Positions 42,193-51,039 of a stretch of DNA of 64,000 bases are shown piece after piece. The notes beneath the pieces are model-generated. The model was not told the origin of the DNA. It saw nothing but the letters and a program-made list of their open reading frames with translations, and made no database searches. How positions within the stretch are numbered: position 1 is the first letter of the stretch; the number at the start of each line of letters is the position of its first letter. Source of the DNA: Flavobacteriales bacterium (lineage in GTDB: Bacteria > Bacteroidota > Bacteroidia > Flavobacteriales_F > PHOS-HE28); NCBI GenBank assembly GCA_016717305.1, contig JADKFY010000013.1:62001-126000 (forward strand), in the 5' to 3' direction. A program made the position numbers and the translations under genes.

Positions 42193-43729
42193 ATGTTGAA
42201 CTATTTGCGATCCATTCTACTAGCGCTCCTCCCAACGGTAGCATCCGCCCAACCTACCCTTGCCTGGCAACACAATTATGGAGGAAGCGCCAATGAATTT
42301 CCTGGCAGTATTCAACCCACTACCGATGGGGGGTATATCGTTCTTGCCTTTTCGTATTCCAACGATGGTCAGGTCACTGGCAACCATGGGCAAGCGGACT
42401 TTTGGGCCGTAAAGTTGGACGGGTCCGGAGAATTGGAATGGCAACGTTGCCTCGGGAGCAGTGGTACGGACTCTCCGGGTGCCATGCAACAGACCCCGGA
42501 TGGTGGATACATTGCCGTTGGTACCGCGAACACAGCCGATGGCGATATTACTTCCAATGCTGGTCTGTCTGACATCTGGGCGGTTAAGCTGAGTGCCACT
42601 GGCACGTTGGAATGGGAACGTAGCTATGGAGGATCTTTAACGGAAACCGGCCGCTGGTTGCACGTACTCCCCAACGGAGAAGTCTTGCTCTTTGGTGAAA
42701 CCAGTTCCCCTGAGATCGAAGGATCTCTCGGCCAGCGCGATGTCTTTGTGATACGTATTGCTTCGGATGGCAGCCAGCTGGACCATCACAGGTATGGCGG
42801 TACCGATGAAGACTTGATCGGCTATTTTGGATACTTGCAGGATGGATCCCTCATGTTCAGTGGTTCTACATATTCCAGTAATGGCCACGCTGAAGGGAAT
42901 CACGGAGGCACCGACGGCATGGTCATTTCCTTGGATGAAACTCTCAATGTTAATTGGCATACCTGCATCGGAGGTTCTGCTTATGAGAATGCCACAGCGA
43001 TATGTGAAGACATTGATGGAAACATTTACGTTTGCGTATCCTCAAATTCCCAAAATAGTCAGATCACCAACTTTCATGGTGGTACGGATTTCTGGATCGC
43101 GAAGCTTTCGGCTGGTGGTGATTTTCTAATGGGAAACTCTTTCGGGGGCAGTGAAAATGACCTTCCGTGGTCCATAATTCCTCGTCCGGATGGGGGGGGT
43201 GTATGTATCCGGTGTGGTAGTGTCGTCTGATGATGATATCACTACACCCTTGGGTGGTTTTGATGCTTGGCTGATCAGCTTGGACGAAGATCTGAACTTG
43301 CTTTGGGAGCGAACCTTGGGCGGGTCCAATCATGATACTGGCATAAGCATGTGCTTTGCACCGGACGGAGGCTTGGTTTTGGCCGGGAATAGCTCCTCCT
43401 CCGACGGTGACCTAACCGGCAATTTCGGAGGTGGGGATCTTTGGGTCGTGAAATTCAACCCGGAGGAGGTTGGTATAGCCGAAGCCGAGCCAGTGCCATT
43501 CACACTCTACCCCAACCCTGCTACGAATGAACTCTGCATCGGTCTTGTAGGCACAACAGCACGACAACTTGAAGTGGTGGATGTGACCGGCCGGATCGTA
43601 TTCACGCAGACTGTTATGAGCGGCACAAAAACTGTGGATCTTTCAATTGCACAGCTGGCACAAGGGACCTACAGCGTACGTTTGGTCGGTGAAGGCCAGA
43701 ACTACAGCGAACGGTTCATCAAATATTGA
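42193..43729 (+). pseudogene. Secreted repeat protein with T9SS type A tail, frameshifted at a G8 tract
   Basis: About 510 codons. After a signal peptide (SILLALLPTVASAQ), six or seven repeats of about 55 residues follow, each with GG...DGGYI..., DG..TGNHG..DFWAVKL and L.W.R..GG (delta-60-like blades). At 43192-43199 a run of eight G bases shifts the frame: the first frame ends VCIRCGSVV, and the other continues VYVSGVVVSSDDDITTP and FDAWLISLDE. The type A sorting domain starts at TLYPNPATNELCIGL and ends SERFIKY. Seven G bases would give one open frame. Either an error in a homopolymer or a slippage site. Confidence 0.82.
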
Positions 43730-43743
43730 ACGCGTTCACCTCT

Positions 43744-43926
43744 TCACCGAATTCCATCCACCCGTTTCCGTATGATGAAGTTCTTCGTGGGTCGGTCCTC
43801 CTGAACACGACCTTGGAAACTAAGCAAGAACCAGTGAAAGCGTTCCGATGGAGTAAGTGCAAGGAACTCTCTTTCGCGCCGGGCGTTGGACTCTTCCTTG
43901 GTCTCGAAGGTGATCCGCTTGTCCAT
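43744..43926 (-). CDS. Small conserved hypothetical protein
   Basis: A 60-residue basic soluble protein beginning MDKRITFETKEESNARRERE, then FLALTPSERFHWFLLSF and an ending FIIRKRVDGIR. Small proteins of this pattern recur in Bacteroidota as I recall, often near nucleotidyltransferase genes. Here it sits between the convergent repeat-protein gene (14 bases away) and lon (11 bases after the lon stop position). No function can be given. The Met start is the only one close to the conserved N-terminus. Confidence 0.55.
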   Translation of the reverse strand: MDKRITFETKEESNARREREFLALTPSERFHWFLLSFQGRVQEDRPTKNFIIRKRVDGIR

Positions 43927-43937
43927 CGATCTTGGTT

Positions 43938-46388
43938 CTAAGCAACCTTCAGCGCGTTCTCCACTTTCTCCTTGAGCAATGCGTGCCGCACCACTTCGAT
44001 CATTTCGTTCACATAGGTGAAGCGCATGCCCTTGGTGTAACGCACGTCGATGTCCTCGATGTCCTTGCGGTTGTCGGCGCTAAGGATGATCTCCTTGATG
44101 CCCGCACGTTTTGCAGCGAGGATCTTTTCCTTGATGCCGCCCACCGGTAGCACGCGACCACGCAGCGTGATCTCGCCGGTCATGGCCACGAACTTGCGCA
44201 CTTTTTGTTGGGTGAAGGCACTCGCTATGCTGGTGAGCATGGTGATGCCCGCACTCGGACCATCCTTCGGGGTGGCGCCTTCGGGCACGTGTACGTGTAC
44301 GTTCCAACGCTTGAAGACATCGGGGTCGATCCCGATGATCTCGCTGTGGGCTTTAAGATATTCCAACGCGATGATGGCACTTTCCTTCATCACATCGCCG
44401 AGGTTGCCGGTGAGGGTGAGCTTGCCTTCGCCCTTGGTGATGCTGGTCTCGATGAAGAGGATGTCGCCGCCTGTGGGTGTCCACGCCAAACCAGTGACCA
44501 CACCGGCCACGTCGTTGCCTTGGTATTTGTCGCGTGCATGGCTGGGTCCGTAGATCTTCACGAGATCATCCAAACCAATGGTGATGTTGTGCTTCTCTTT
44601 CAGCGCGATCTGCTTCGCACGGTAACGCACCAGTTTCGCGATGCGCTTTTCCAGCGTTCGCACCCCACTTTCGTCGGTGTACTGTTCGACGATCGCTTCC
44701 AATAGACCGGGTGCCAATTTCAACTTGCTCGACTTGATGCCGTTCTCACCGAACTGCTTTGGAAGCAGGTGGCGAATGGCGATCTGCAGCTTTTCCTCCT
44801 GCGTGTAGCCGGTCACTTCGATGATCTCCATCCGATCGCGCAACGCGGGATGGATGGTGCTCAAGTTGTTCGCTGTGGCCACGAACATCACACGGCTCAG
44901 GTCGTAATCGATCTCCACGTAATTGTCATAGAACGCGTGGTTCTGTTCGGGATCCAACACTTCCAATAGTGCGCTGGCGGGATCGCCATGGAAGTCCTTG
45001 CCCACCTTATCGATCTCGTCCAACACGAAGAGTGGATTACTGGACCCAGCTTTCTTCAAACTTTGGATCAAGCGGCCCGGCATGGCACCGATGTAGGTTT
45101 TGCGGTGGCCACGGATCTCGCTTTCATCGTGCAATCCGCCCAAGCTCATGCGCACGTATTTGCGTCCGAGGGCTTCAGCCATGCTCTTGCCCAAGCTGGT
45201 CTTGCCCACGCCCGGCGGTCCATAGAGGCAAATGATCGGGGCTTTCATATCGCCCTTCAGTTTCAATACGGCCAAATGCTCGATCAAGCGCTCCTTCACT
45301 TTCTCCAAACCGAAGTGGTCGCGATCCAGGATCTTCTGTGCATGCCTCAGGTCGAACTTATCGTCGCTGTATTCGCCCCAAGGTAATTCCAAAAGCAATT
45401 GCACATAGTTGTATTGCACACTGAATTCCGCACCCGCGGGGTTCATGCGCTGTAGTTTTCCGATCTCCTTGTCGAAGGTCTCCGATACTTTCTTCGTCCA
45501 CTTCTTCTTAGCGGCTTTCGCGCGCATCTCCTCCATCTCCTGCTCGATCGGGTTGCCGCCGAGCTCGTCCTGGATGGTCTTGATCTGCTGGTGCAGAAAG
45601 TACTCGCGTTGCTGGCGATCCACTTCGGTGCGCACCTTGCTCTGGATCTCGTTCTTCATCTGGAGCATCTGCAGCTCCTTGGTCAAGTGCGCTAGCAATA
45701 GGCTCGCACGTTCGCGCAGGTCGGCGACCTCGAGCATCTTCTGCTTCTCGACCACCTCGGCGTTCATGTTACTGCTGATGAAATTCACCAAGAAGCTGGG
45801 GCTGTCGATGTTCTTCAACGCAAACTGTGCTTCCGAGGGAATGTGCGGACTTTGCTTGATGATGTCGCCGGCAAGGTCCTTCAACGAGCTGACCAATGCA
45901 TGGAAGTTCTTGTCATCTTTGGCCGGACGGATCTCCTCGAACTCCTTAACCTTCGCCGTGAAGTACGGATCGGTCTTCACCATTTCCAGCACCTCGAAGC
46001 GCTTCTTACCTTGAATGATCGCGGTGGTACTGCCATCAGGCATGCGCAACATGCGAATGATCGTGGCGATGGTCCCGATCCTATTCAGGTCTTCTGCCCG
46101 TGGCTCTTCGATGTCGCCGTCCTTTTGGCTTACAACGCCTAAGGTCTTGTTGCCTTTGTAGACGTCCTGGATCAACCGAATGCTGCGGTCTCGACCTACC
46201 GTAATGGGGATGACCACGCCGGGAAACAGTACAGTGTTACGCAGGGGAAGAATGGGCAATTCCGGCGGAGTGGTCTCCGCGTTCATCAGCTCTTCGTCCT
46301 CGGCAGTGATAAGTGGGATCAGCTCCGTCTCGTTGTCGAGGATCTCGGAGTTGAACAGGATGTCGTTATTGTGGAATGGTTCGTTCAT
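43938..46388 (-). CDS. lon: ATP-dependent protease Lon
   Basis: An 816-residue AAA+ protease that degrades damaged and regulatory proteins in the cytoplasm. The N-terminal substrate domain starts at PELPILPLRNTVLFPG (about residues 42-57). The AAA+ module (about 350-600) has Walker A GPPGVGKTS, Walker B-like FVLDEIDKV and the sensor segment ATANNLSTIHPALRDRME. The S16 domain (about 620-800) has the catalytic Ser in PKDGPSAGITM and Lys in KEKILAAKRAG. The length is normal for bacterial Lon. A complete promoter stands 25 bases before the ATG, as expected for a stress gene under basal housekeeping control. Confidence 0.98.
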   Translation of the reverse strand: MNEPFHNNDILFNSEILDNETELIPLITAEDEELMNAETTPPELPILPLRNTVLFPGVVIPITVGRDRSIRLIQDVYKGNKTLGVVSQKDGDIEEPRAEDLNRIGTIATIIRMLRMPDGSTTAIIQGKKRFEVLEMVKTDPYFTAKVKEFEEIRPAKDDKNFHALVSSLKDLAGDIIKQSPHIPSEAQFALKNIDSPSFLVNFISSNMNAEVVEKQKMLEVADLRERASLLLAHLTKELQMLQMKNEIQSKVRTEVDRQQREYFLHQQIKTIQDELGGNPIEQEMEEMRAKAAKKKWTKKVSETFDKEIGKLQRMNPAGAEFSVQYNYVQLLLELPWGEYSDDKFDLRHAQKILDRDHFGLEKVKERLIEHLAVLKLKGDMKAPIICLYGPPGVGKTSLGKSMAEALGRKYVRMSLGGLHDESEIRGHRKTYIGAMPGRLIQSLKKAGSSNPLFVLDEIDKVGKDFHGDPASALLEVLDPEQNHAFYDNYVEIDYDLSRVMFVATANNLSTIHPALRDRMEIIEVTGYTQEEKLQIAIRHLLPKQFGENGIKSSKLKLAPGLLEAIVEQYTDESGVRTLEKRIAKLVRYRAKQIALKEKHNITIGLDDLVKIYGPSHARDKYQGNDVAGVVTGLAWTPTGGDILFIETSITKGEGKLTLTGNLGDVMKESAIIALEYLKAHSEIIGIDPDVFKRWNVHVHVPEGATPKDGPSAGITMLTSIASAFTQQKVRKFVAMTGEITLRGRVLPVGGIKEKILAAKRAGIKEIILSADNRKDIEDIDVRYTKGMRFTYVNEMIEVVRHALLKEKVENALKVA

Positions 46389-46413
46389 GAACGGGTTGCC
46401 ATGATGTCAGTTA

Positions 46414-46444
46414 CAAAGGTATCGCGCCCGCTGCGTGCGTCAAA
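46414..46444 (-). promoter_or_regulatory. Promoter of lon (TTTG-N19-TACCTTTG)
   Basis: On the minus strand TTTG (46444-46441) and TACCTTTG (46421-46414) are separated by exactly 19 bases, matching both elements of the Bacteroidota consensus. The -7 box ends 25 bases before the lon ATG. No heat-shock-type element is apparent. Confidence 0.75.
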
Positions 46445-46540
46445 AGCACTGTTATCAACAGCGGCTGGCCCGAAGGGCAAGTTCTATGCCGTGGCGGAAG
46501 TAGGTGACAGATGGGCAGACAGATCCAAAATACCAACGGG

Positions 46541-46618
46541 GAATGGACGGGAATGGACGGGAATTAGCTCACCGCTGGGCTTACGACAGTAAGGGCTTCT
46601 GACTATTCCCGTTCATTC
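46541..46618. repeat. Direct and inverted repeats forming a large stem-loop between the GlmU-like gene and lon
   Basis: GAATGGACGG occurs twice in tandem (46541-46560), with GAAT following. The 14 bases GAATGGACGGGAAT (46551-46564) pair with ATTCCCGTTCATTC (46605-46618), with one mismatch. A small inner hairpin CTTAC-GACA-GTAAG (46580-46593) lies in the loop. The element is 24 bases past the GlmU-like gene stop. A 15-base part of it recurs inverted at 60149. The rest of the 253-base gap holds only the lon promoter. Confidence 0.55.
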
Positions 46619-46641
46619 ACGTGCATTTCCGGTTCCTCTAC

Positions 46642-47829
46642 TTATTTCCCTTGTTCCACGGCGAAAACGTGGCGTAGCAGGGCTTCGTCCAAGACCGTCA
46701 TGGGAATTTGGCGCCGTTCCATAACGCGCTGGGCCGTTCGCAAGGCCCGCTCAATGTCATATAACTCGAATCCATCGGCACCGCCCCATGCGAAACCGGG
46801 AATGTGCTTGGGTGGAAATCCACCGCCGAACACGTTGGCTGCAACGCCCACCACCGTGCCCGTGTTGAACATCGTGTTGATGCCGCTCTTCCCGTGATCG
46901 CCCATCAATAAGCCACAGAATTGTACGCCGGTATCGACCATGCCTTTCTTGACCGCGCTATAGACTTGTACGTTCCCGTAGGTGTTCTTCAAATTGCTGG
47001 TGTTGGTATCTGCACCCAGGTTGCACCATTCACCCAAGACACTGTTGCCGAGGAAGCCATCGTGGCCTTTGTTGCTGAAACCCGTGATCACGCTGTTGGT
47101 CACTTCACCGCCTACCCTGCACTCCGGTCCGAAGGTGGTGGGTCCGTAGACCTTCGCTCCCATCTTCAATTGAGTGTGGTCTCCCACCGCCACAGGACCA
47201 CGCAGCATGCAGCCTTCCATTACCTCGGCATCCTTTCCGATGTAGATGGGACCGCTTTTGGTGTTAAGGATGCTGGCTTCGACAACAGCTCCTTGCTCCA
47301 AGAAGATGAGTTCCGGGTCGCCGATCACAGTGTTGTACGCGCTCAATCGCTCCGTTCTTCGGCCTTCGGTGAGCAACTTGAAATCGTGCGCGATCGCTTG
47401 TCCGCATTGCTGGAACAGGTGCCATGGACGTGTGAAACTGATCACATCACCAGTGAATTCGACCTGTGCCAGATAGCTTGGTGGAGCGGACCAATCGCTC
47501 AGTGCGGGGTGCCCCTTCCCTTCAGCACCAAAAGCCAGCGAGCGCCCGCCTTGCACCAACACTTGGCCGGGACGTAGGTCCATAACGGCAGCAACCAATT
47601 CATCCGTTGGGAACAGCGAACCATCCACCTCAAAATTGGCCTGCTCTGTTGGCAACGGGAACGATGATGCGAGGTACGCTTCCGTACGGTAACCAACGCC
47701 CAATCCGCTGCGCACATACCACCCTTCCGCAATGCGCAGGATCCCGGGTCGAAGTTGGCCCACCGGCCGGGTGCTCGTTAGGGGCTGCAAGTGACCGTGA
47801 AGGCCAGCGTCTGAAAGGATGATGGACAT
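46642..47829 (-). CDS. GlmU-like bifunctional sugar nucleotidyltransferase/acetyltransferase (Bacteroidota type)
   Basis: A 395-residue protein with an N-terminal nucleotidyltransferase-like part (MSIILSDAGLHGHLQPLTSTRPVGQLRPG) lacking the classical GlmU LAAG..TRM loop, and a C-terminal left-handed beta-helix (about 190-370: GPIYIGKDAEVMEGCMLRGP, VTNSVITGFSNKGHDGFLG). This is the pattern of the alternative GlmU-like family of Bacteroidota, expected to make UDP-GlcNAc for the cell wall. The ATG at 47829 is chosen, four bases after a TACCTTCG box. It starts 24 bases past the PiT stop on the same strand but with its own promoter. Confidence 0.85.
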   Translation of the reverse strand: MSIILSDAGLHGHLQPLTSTRPVGQLRPGILRIAEGWYVRSGLGVGYRTEAYLASSFPLPTEQANFEVDGSLFPTDELVAAVMDLRPGQVLVQGGRSLAFGAEGKGHPALSDWSAPPSYLAQVEFTGDVISFTRPWHLFQQCGQAIAHDFKLLTEGRRTERLSAYNTVIGDPELIFLEQGAVVEASILNTKSGPIYIGKDAEVMEGCMLRGPVAVGDHTQLKMGAKVYGPTTFGPECRVGGEVTNSVITGFSNKGHDGFLGNSVLGEWCNLGADTNTSNLKNTYGNVQVYSAVKKGMVDTGVQFCGLLMGDHGKSGINTMFNTGTVVGVAANVFGGGFPPKHIPGFAWGGADGFELYDIERALRTAQRVMERRQIPMTVLDEALLRHVFAVEQGK

Positions 47830-47833
47830 GTGG

Positions 47834-47841
47834 CGAAGGTA
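47834..47841 (-). promoter_or_regulatory. -7 promoter element of the GlmU-like gene
   Basis: TACCTTCG, a TAnnTTCG variant, four bases before the ATG at 47829; TTCG at 47864-47861, 19 bases upstream, could be a -33 variant. The box and following CCAC are the same as before pyrR. Confidence 0.4.
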
Positions 47842-47852
47842 CTTTCGGGAGA

Positions 47853-48983
47853 TCAGATCCCGAAAAACCCACAAAGCCAGTAAGCGATCGCTGCCAAAAC
47901 GGCGCTGACGGGGATCGTGAGGATCCAGGCCCAAAGCAACTGGAGCGTTACGCCCCAACGTACCGCACTAACACGCTTGGTAACGCCTACCCCGATTATG
48001 GCTCCCGTGATGGTGTGTGTTGTGCTTACCGGTATGCCCAATTGCTCGGTCATGTACAAGGTCATGGCACCGGCAGATTCCGCACAAACCCCTTCCAACG
48101 GGGTAACCTTGGTGATGCGAGACCCCATGGTCTTCACGATCTTCCAGCCGCCACTGAGCGTGCCCAATCCAATGGCGGTGTAGCATGCCAAGGGCACCCA
48201 GGCGGGCATGTCGTCCAAACTCGCCTTTTGTCCACTGGCGACCAAGGCCACCATGATGATGCCCATCACCTTCTGTGCATCGTTCCCACCATGGCCAATA
48301 CTGAATGCCGCGGAGCTGAGCAGCTGCATTCGCTTATAGAGGTTGGCAGTGCGAAGTGCGCTGGGTGCCCGCGTCATGTCCCATGCATACGCAGCCATGA
48401 AGATCAGGGCGAATACGATGAGCGCGATCCGTAGTCCATCATTCTTCAGAACGAAGGCTGAGGTAAGACCTGCAGCAAGCCCGATCAACAACAGCCGGAA
48501 CCATAGACGTTGTACCAAGGTAACCAGTGTGATGAACACCGATATGACCATGCCGATCAATGGGGCCAAGAAAATGAACAAGGCAATGATCCCGATCTTG
48601 CCCAGGTCGATGCTGCCCAGATCAAAGTTGGCACCGGCCAATGCGGCACCGGCGAATCCGCCGATCAATGTATGCGATGAACTGCTCGGAATACCGTACC
48701 ACCAGGTAAGCAAATTCCAAGTGATCGCCGCCAACAGGCCAGCAAGTACAACGCGAAGTGTAATGAATTCTTCATGGACCGTTTTCGCAACTGTGTTCGC
48801 CACATGGTGATCGCTGAAGATGAAGTACGCTATGAAGTTGAAGGCTGCCGCCCAGATGACCGCTTGTAGAGGAGTGAGCACCTTGGTACTGACGATCGTG
48901 GCAATGGAATTGGCCGCATCGTGGAACCCGTTGATGTAATCGAAGACCAACGCCAAGGCGATAACGACAACGAGCAGGGTCAT
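47853..48983 (-). CDS. PiT family inorganic phosphate transporter
   Basis: A 376-residue integral membrane protein importing phosphate with protons or sodium (PitA-like). Both halves carry the PiT signature: DYINGFHDAANSIATIVST near the N-terminus and SSAAFSIGHGGNDAQKVMG in the middle, and the C-terminal half ends GIPVSTTHTITGAIIGVG. About ten to eleven helices are visible. It follows DUF47 by 51 bases on the same strand. In this gene pair the PhoU-like DUF47 protein is thought to control the transporter. Confidence 0.95.
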   Translation of the reverse strand: MTLLVVVIALALVFDYINGFHDAANSIATIVSTKVLTPLQAVIWAAAFNFIAYFIFSDHHVANTVAKTVHEEFITLRVVLAGLLAAITWNLLTWWYGIPSSSSHTLIGGFAGAALAGANFDLGSIDLGKIGIIALFIFLAPLIGMVISVFITLVTLVQRLWFRLLLIGLAAGLTSAFVLKNDGLRIALIVFALIFMAAYAWDMTRAPSALRTANLYKRMQLLSSAAFSIGHGGNDAQKVMGIIMVALVASGQKASLDDMPAWVPLACYTAIGLGTLSGGWKIVKTMGSRITKVTPLEGVCAESAGAMTLYMTEQLGIPVSTTHTITGAIIGVGVTKRVSAVRWGVTLQLLWAWILTIPVSAVLAAIAYWLCGFFGI

Positions 48984-49034
48984 GTGTTGCTCCGTTTTCC
49001 TTGCTGTTCAGGAGGGACCGCTCCCATTCTGCGG

Positions 49035-49682
49035 TCACGCATACTTCAGCATGATGGACTCCAAAACATTGCCCACATCTTCGCACTTGTCAGTGGCGAT
49101 CTCCAGACAGGCATAGGTATCGCGCATCTTGATCAATTGGATAGGATCCTTTTCTTGCGCGAAGAGCCTTTGCACTGCTCGGTCGAAGACCTCGTCCGCT
49201 TCATTCTCTATACTGTTGATGCGCACCACGAATTCGTTGTGATCCCCGGTCTTGTGCATGCGACGGAGCTCTTGGACCGCCATCTGCACGATCTTGCATC
49301 CTTCGTTCACCAAACGCGCCAATTCACGACACGTTTCATCGGTCTTATCGATCCCGAAAAGTTCCAAATTCTTGGCAGCGGCGAGTATATAGTCCGCGAC
49401 GTCATCCAAGGTGGTCGCCAGGTAATGGATGTCCTCCCGATCGATCGGTGTTATGAAATTGCGTGCAAGATCCGTGAAGATGGTATGCGTAAGGTCGTCA
49501 TTGGCATGCTCCGCGATCTCCAACCGCTCCAACAGGGCAGTGCGTTGTGACCCTGGATCGGTCTTCATGATCAGGATCAGATCCTCACTCATTTTGAGCA
49601 CGTTGGCCGCCGATGCTTCGAAGTGATAGAAGAACACACGATCGCGTGGCTTGAAGATCTTGAGGATGCTTTCCAATGACAT
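49035..49682 (-). CDS. DUF47 family (PhoU-like) Pit accessory protein
   Basis: A 215-residue all-helical cytoplasmic protein of the PhoU/DUF47 family. Helical repeats with the metal-binding E/D-x3-D motifs are seen (TTLDDVADYILAAAKN; ATDKCEDVGNVLESI). It lies directly upstream of the PiT gene, the usual arrangement for pit accessory proteins, and probably affects phosphate transport. The ATG at 49682 is preferred to the longer frame at 49742, which crosses the promoter box at 49708. Confidence 0.93.
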   Translation of the reverse strand: MSLESILKIFKPRDRVFFYHFEASAANVLKMSEDLILIMKTDPGSQRTALLERLEIAEHANDDLTHTIFTDLARNFITPIDREDIHYLATTLDDVADYILAAAKNLELFGIDKTDETCRELARLVNEGCKIVQMAVQELRRMHKTGDHNEFVVRINSIENEADEVFDRAVQRLFAQEKDPIQLIKMRDTYACLEIATDKCEDVGNVLESIMLKYA

Positions 49683-49700
49683 GGTTGCGGTTTCAGCGGT

Positions 49701-49708
49701 CAAATGTA
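49701..49708 (-). promoter_or_regulatory. -7 promoter element of the DUF47-PiT operon
   Basis: TACATTTG on the minus strand, an exact TAnnTTTG, 18 bases before the ATG at 49682. No Pho-box-like repeat is obvious nearby. The remaining gap to 49881 also contains TACTTTCA, a weak candidate for the divergent gene. Confidence 0.5.
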
Positions 49709-49880
49709 CCCGGCCGAATGGGTGCCGAAGATAGACCGGCAAATGCTTAATACTGAGTTAACATTGGGTCTCGAAAGTTCCTATGGTCCCAGTCCCTTGC
49801 GAAAGCGCTCTGGGGTTCCAGAACCCACCGTTTTCAACCTTCCCACTACTTTCAACCGCTCAATCCTCGACATTCCCCAG

Positions 49881-50476
49881 ATGCTTTACGAATTCAATGG
49901 ATATCGACCGGTGGTGCATGCAAGCTCTTTTGTACACCCGCAAGCAGTTGTCACAGGGAATGTCACTATCGGGAAGGACGTGTATATCGGACCAGGCGCC
50001 GCTCTTCGTGGTGACTGGGGGGAGATCGTCATCAGTGACGGATGTAACGTGCAGGAGAATTGCACCATCCACATGTTCCCCGGAGTGAAAGTGATGCTGG
50101 AGGAAGGTGCACATATCGGCCATGGCGCGATCATCCATGGGGCCCACATCGGGCGCAACTGCCTTGTGGGAATGAATGCCGTGCTGATGGACAATGTGGA
50201 ATTGGGTGATGAATGCATCGTAGGAGCGCTTTCGTTCCTCCCTGCCGACAGTGTTTGGGAACGGCGGAAGGTGATCGTGGGAATCCCGCCCGAGCAGTGA
50301 AGGATGTAAGTGACGAGATGATCGCTTGGAAAACGAAAGGGACCGCGCTTTATCAGCAGCTCCCGGCCGAGCTTCACAACACATTGAAGGAGTGTGAAGC
50401 ACTTCGCGAGGTACCCACGGACCGAAAGCCGATCACTTCCAACTACGCCACTTGGAACACAACACGAAAACCATGA
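49881..50476 (+). pseudogene. Gamma-carbonic-anhydrase/PaaY-like hexapeptide protein, frameshifted
   Basis: A 198-codon left-handed beta-helix protein of the gamma-CA/PaaY group. The first frame has PVVHASSFVHPQAVVTGNVT, YIGPGAALRGDWGEI and IVISDGCNVQENCTIHMFPG, and then HIGHGAIIHGAHIGRN with the zinc-type histidines. It runs off frame at GIPPEQ (stop 50298-50300). The other frame continues ARAVKDVSDEMIAWKTKG and carries on to WNTTRKP. One C added to the CCC at 50285-50287 restores ISEP-like IPARAVKD. The restored stop overlaps the DUF1003 start (ATGA), which confirms the second frame is real. Start ATG 49881 is at the usual family N-terminus. Confidence 0.8.
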
Positions 50477-51030
50477 AACTGATGGCAACAAGGACCAACA
50501 GCGCCATGTTACGGGCAGAAAAGGACCAACTTGAGCATCTACGCAAGATCGTGGACGGTTCCATTGAAGAGGAGCAGGTGCTGATCAACAACCTTCTTCA
50601 TCCGCCGAGTGAGACACTGAGCCGGGGTCAACGCCTTTCGGACAAGATCGCACGATTCGGGGGAAGCTGGGCGTTCATCATTTCCTTCTTCGTTGTGTTG
50701 ATGGTGTGGATCATTTTCAACGTTACAGCTGCCACTCAGGAACGCTTCGATCCTTATCCGTTCATTCTGATGAACCTGGTGCTCTCGTGCATTGCGGCTG
50801 TGCAGGCCCCAGTGATCTTGATGAGCCAGAACCGAAAGGAGGAAAAGGACCGGATGAGAGCAGAGAACGACTACATGATCAACCTGAAGGCCGAGTTGCA
50901 GATCCGTAGCCTCCACCAAAAGGTGGACCTATTACTTCAAGAGCAGATCAAGACGCTTTTCGATATACAAGCGAAACAGATGGACCTGTTGGTCCGCATC
51001 CAAAAGCAAGTGGAAAAGAAGGTCCAGTGA
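50473..51030 (+). CDS. DUF1003 family membrane protein
   Basis: A 185-residue protein with two central transmembrane helices (about residues 63-82 and 96-117: WAFIISFFVVLMVWIIFNV and FILMNLVLSCIAAVQAPVIL), the core of DUF1003, followed by QNRKEEKDR and a coiled-coil C-terminus (LHQKVDLLLQEQIKTLFDIQ). The start overlaps the corrected gamma-CA stop by 4 bases, so translation is coupled. The function of the family is unknown. It ends nine bases from the convergent unknown gene. Confidence 0.9.
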   Translation: MKLMATRTNSAMLRAEKDQLEHLRKIVDGSIEEEQVLINNLLHPPSETLSRGQRLSDKIARFGGSWAFIISFFVVLMVWIIFNVTAATQERFDPYPFILMNLVLSCIAAVQAPVILMSQNRKEEKDRMRAENDYMINLKAELQIRSLHQKVDLLLQEQIKTLFDIQAKQMDLLVRIQKQVEKKVQ

Positions 51031-51039
51031 AAGATCGTT

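Noticed and set aside
47844..47864. Palindrome TTCGGGA...TCCCGAA at the 3' end of the PiT gene as a terminator
   Set aside because: It overlaps the PiT stop codon and coding sequence, and no T-run follows on the minus strand.
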